Notes under the pieces: model-generated | Told to the model about the DNA's origin: nothing | The model's input: the letters and a program-made list of their open reading frames with translations, nothing else | The model's database searches: none | Program-made: the position numbers and the translations under genes | NCBI GenBank assembly: GCA_964508755.1 | Contig: CAZDUZ010000028.1 | Location: forward strand, 1-11,427 | Direction of reading: 5' to 3' | From: CAZDUZ01 sp964508755 | GTDB taxonomy: Bacteria > Patescibacteriota > Dojkabacteria > SC72 > JAFGCJ01 | Length of the DNA: 11,427 nt | Shown here: piece after piece, positions 10,664 to 11,427 of the stretch | How positions within the stretch are numbered: position 1 is the stretch's first letter | Layout: every line of letters starts with the position of its first letter

Positions 10664-11427
10664 ATGGAAAATTTAACTTTAGCAGAGGGACAGATGGTCT
10701 CGGTTAATGAAAACAAAATTGAAAAAGGCACAGTACCTGATCAAGACCCTATCTCGAGAGCGGAAGGAATCCTGCTGGATATGTGGCTTGATGAGTTTGA
10801 GGGAAATGCTGTATTTCCGACAGTGAACCAAAGACAATGGAGGAAAATCCTTCATTCTGCGAGAAGCACTCGGAAAGAAATTCCTTTGATTGGGGTCGGG
10901 TGTCCAGCATGGGGAGAAATTCCCGGGGCGACAGGATTCGAATCAGAGTTCTTACGGGACCTTCCCATGGGAGGAAGACCGTTGAGGTTTGCTAAAGGTT
11001 TGGTTAGTCTTCAGAAAGCACTCGCCTCGTTTGGTGTGAATGTTCTCCCCTGCCTTACCCTATCTTCGGTTGAGGCATTGATGTGGTCGAAGTTGAAATC
11101 AGTTCGTGTTATGGATGACAGGGACGAAGTCATAGAAATGGTCGATTCAAGTCAAATGAAAATGGCTGAGATGATTTCCCGTTTGGGTGGGAGGGCGGTC
11201 TTCTTTGATCACATGGATTTTGTTACGGAGAGTTGGAAGTGTGATGCAGATGGTGTGTTCGAAGAAGTAAATTCAGAGGAAGATATCGGATCTTTTGTTC
11301 GTCGGCTTGTAAGGAGGGATGTTACGGAACTTCCTAATCAGTTGTCAGACCTTCTTAGAAATAAAGGAAGAGTAACAACCGATCCTGTCTGGCTCGATAT
11401 GATGGCTCCGTCACTTGAGGAGGACCG
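10664..11427 (+). CDS. Unrecognised protein downstream of tRNA-Tyr, 3' end outside the window
   Basis: A frame open for at least 254 codons to the window edge. ATG 10664 is the first start after an in-frame stop. ATG 10694 (M-V-S-V-N-E-N) is an alternative with GAGG five bases upstream and may be the true start. I do not recognise the family. The visible part has an acidic N-terminus, then I-P-L-I-G-V-G-C-P-A-W-G-E-I-P-G-A-T-G-F, a Gly- and Pro-rich stretch that looks like a conserved core, L-P-M-G-G-R-P-L-R-F-A-K-G-L, and G-V-N-V-L-P-C-L-T-L-S-S-V-E-A. There is no signal peptide or membrane segment, so it is probably cytosolic. It lies behind the T-box and tRNA-Tyr on the same strand, suggesting a link to tyrosine or tRNA-Tyr. 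A function would be a guess. Confidence 0.7.
   Translation, partial: MENLTLAEGQMVSVNENKIEKGTVPDQDPISRAEGILLDMWLDEFEGNAVFPTVNQRQWRKILHSARSTRKEIPLIGVGCPAWGEIPGATGFESEFLRDLPMGGRPLRFAKGLVSLQKALASFGVNVLPCLTLSSVEALMWSKLKSVRVMDDRDEVIEMVDSSQMKMAEMISRLGGRAVFFDHMDFVTESWKCDADGVFEEVNSEEDIGSFVRRLVRRDVTELPNQLSDLLRNKGRVTTDPVWLDMMAPSLEED

Noticed and set aside
10462..10707. An 81-codon + strand frame starting inside tRNA-Tyr
   Set aside because: It begins within the tRNA, runs through the gap and overlaps the larger frame at 10664. There is no ribosome binding site.
1..11427. CRISPR array, insertion sequence, transposase, recombinase or toxin-antitoxin module
   Set aside because: No regularly spaced repeats, transposase or integrase motifs, or recognisable toxin or antitoxin pairs were found on either strand.

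Overview
The window reads as a bacterial accessory region. Intrinsic terminators, a T-box leader, a class II tRNA-Tyr, TATAAT-type promoters and TGA used as a stop all point to Bacteria with the standard code. Several genes begin 6-7 bases after a -10 box, with no room for a ribosome binding site. Both tRNAs lack an encoded CCA. The mix of small single-domain enzymes (2H phosphoesterase, two HD proteins, GNATs, a nitrilase, methyltransferases) and an uncharacterised 181-residue protein suggests a Patescibacteria (CPR) genome. That placement is an inference from gene style, not proof.

Layout. A partial tRNA-Lys(UUU) occupies the left edge on the + strand. From 53 to 9703 every recognisable gene is on the - strand and reads toward that tRNA. 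Right to left they are: a TylM1/DesVI-like methyltransferase, a divergent TrpD-family protein, a nitrilase-family amidohydrolase, an HD protein, the 181-residue unknown, a DUF1028-TPR protein, a GNAT, a MagIII-like DNA glycosylase, an HD protein overlapping a 2H phosphoesterase, a tandem GNAT and a THUMP RNA methyltransferase. From about 9975 the + strand takes over: a promoter, a T-box leader with two intrinsic terminators, tRNA-Tyr(GUA), and an unrecognised gene that runs off the right edge.

The main discovery candidate is a sequence that recurs at 2184-2249, 4189-4243 and 9893-9948, always in one orientation. Its core (CC-GGCGG-[CG]-TCA on the + strand) matches the 3' end of the tRNA-Lys gene at 43-55. 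At three of the four places the stop codon of an upstream gene (THUMP methyltransferase, 2H, GNAT) lies exactly in the core as TGA-[CG]-CCGCC. The repeats cut the - strand genes into multi-gene blocks, each ending at a site. This looks like a cassette array or a series of nested insertions anchored on tRNA-Lys. No recombinase gene is in the window. The repeats also carry a family of tiny reading frames (34, 27 and 42 codons) that start with TTG overlapping the upstream stop and share M-[TS]-R-Q-x-[WH]-F-T-N. The site reading and the peptide reading may both be true.

The second candidate is the T-box. Its UGGU bulge and a UAC in the expected specifier region fit uncharged tRNA-Tyr, and the gene 24 bases after its terminator is itself a tRNA-Tyr, with an unusual C1-G72 pair. 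This could be a tRNA that controls its own synthesis together with the unknown downstream protein.
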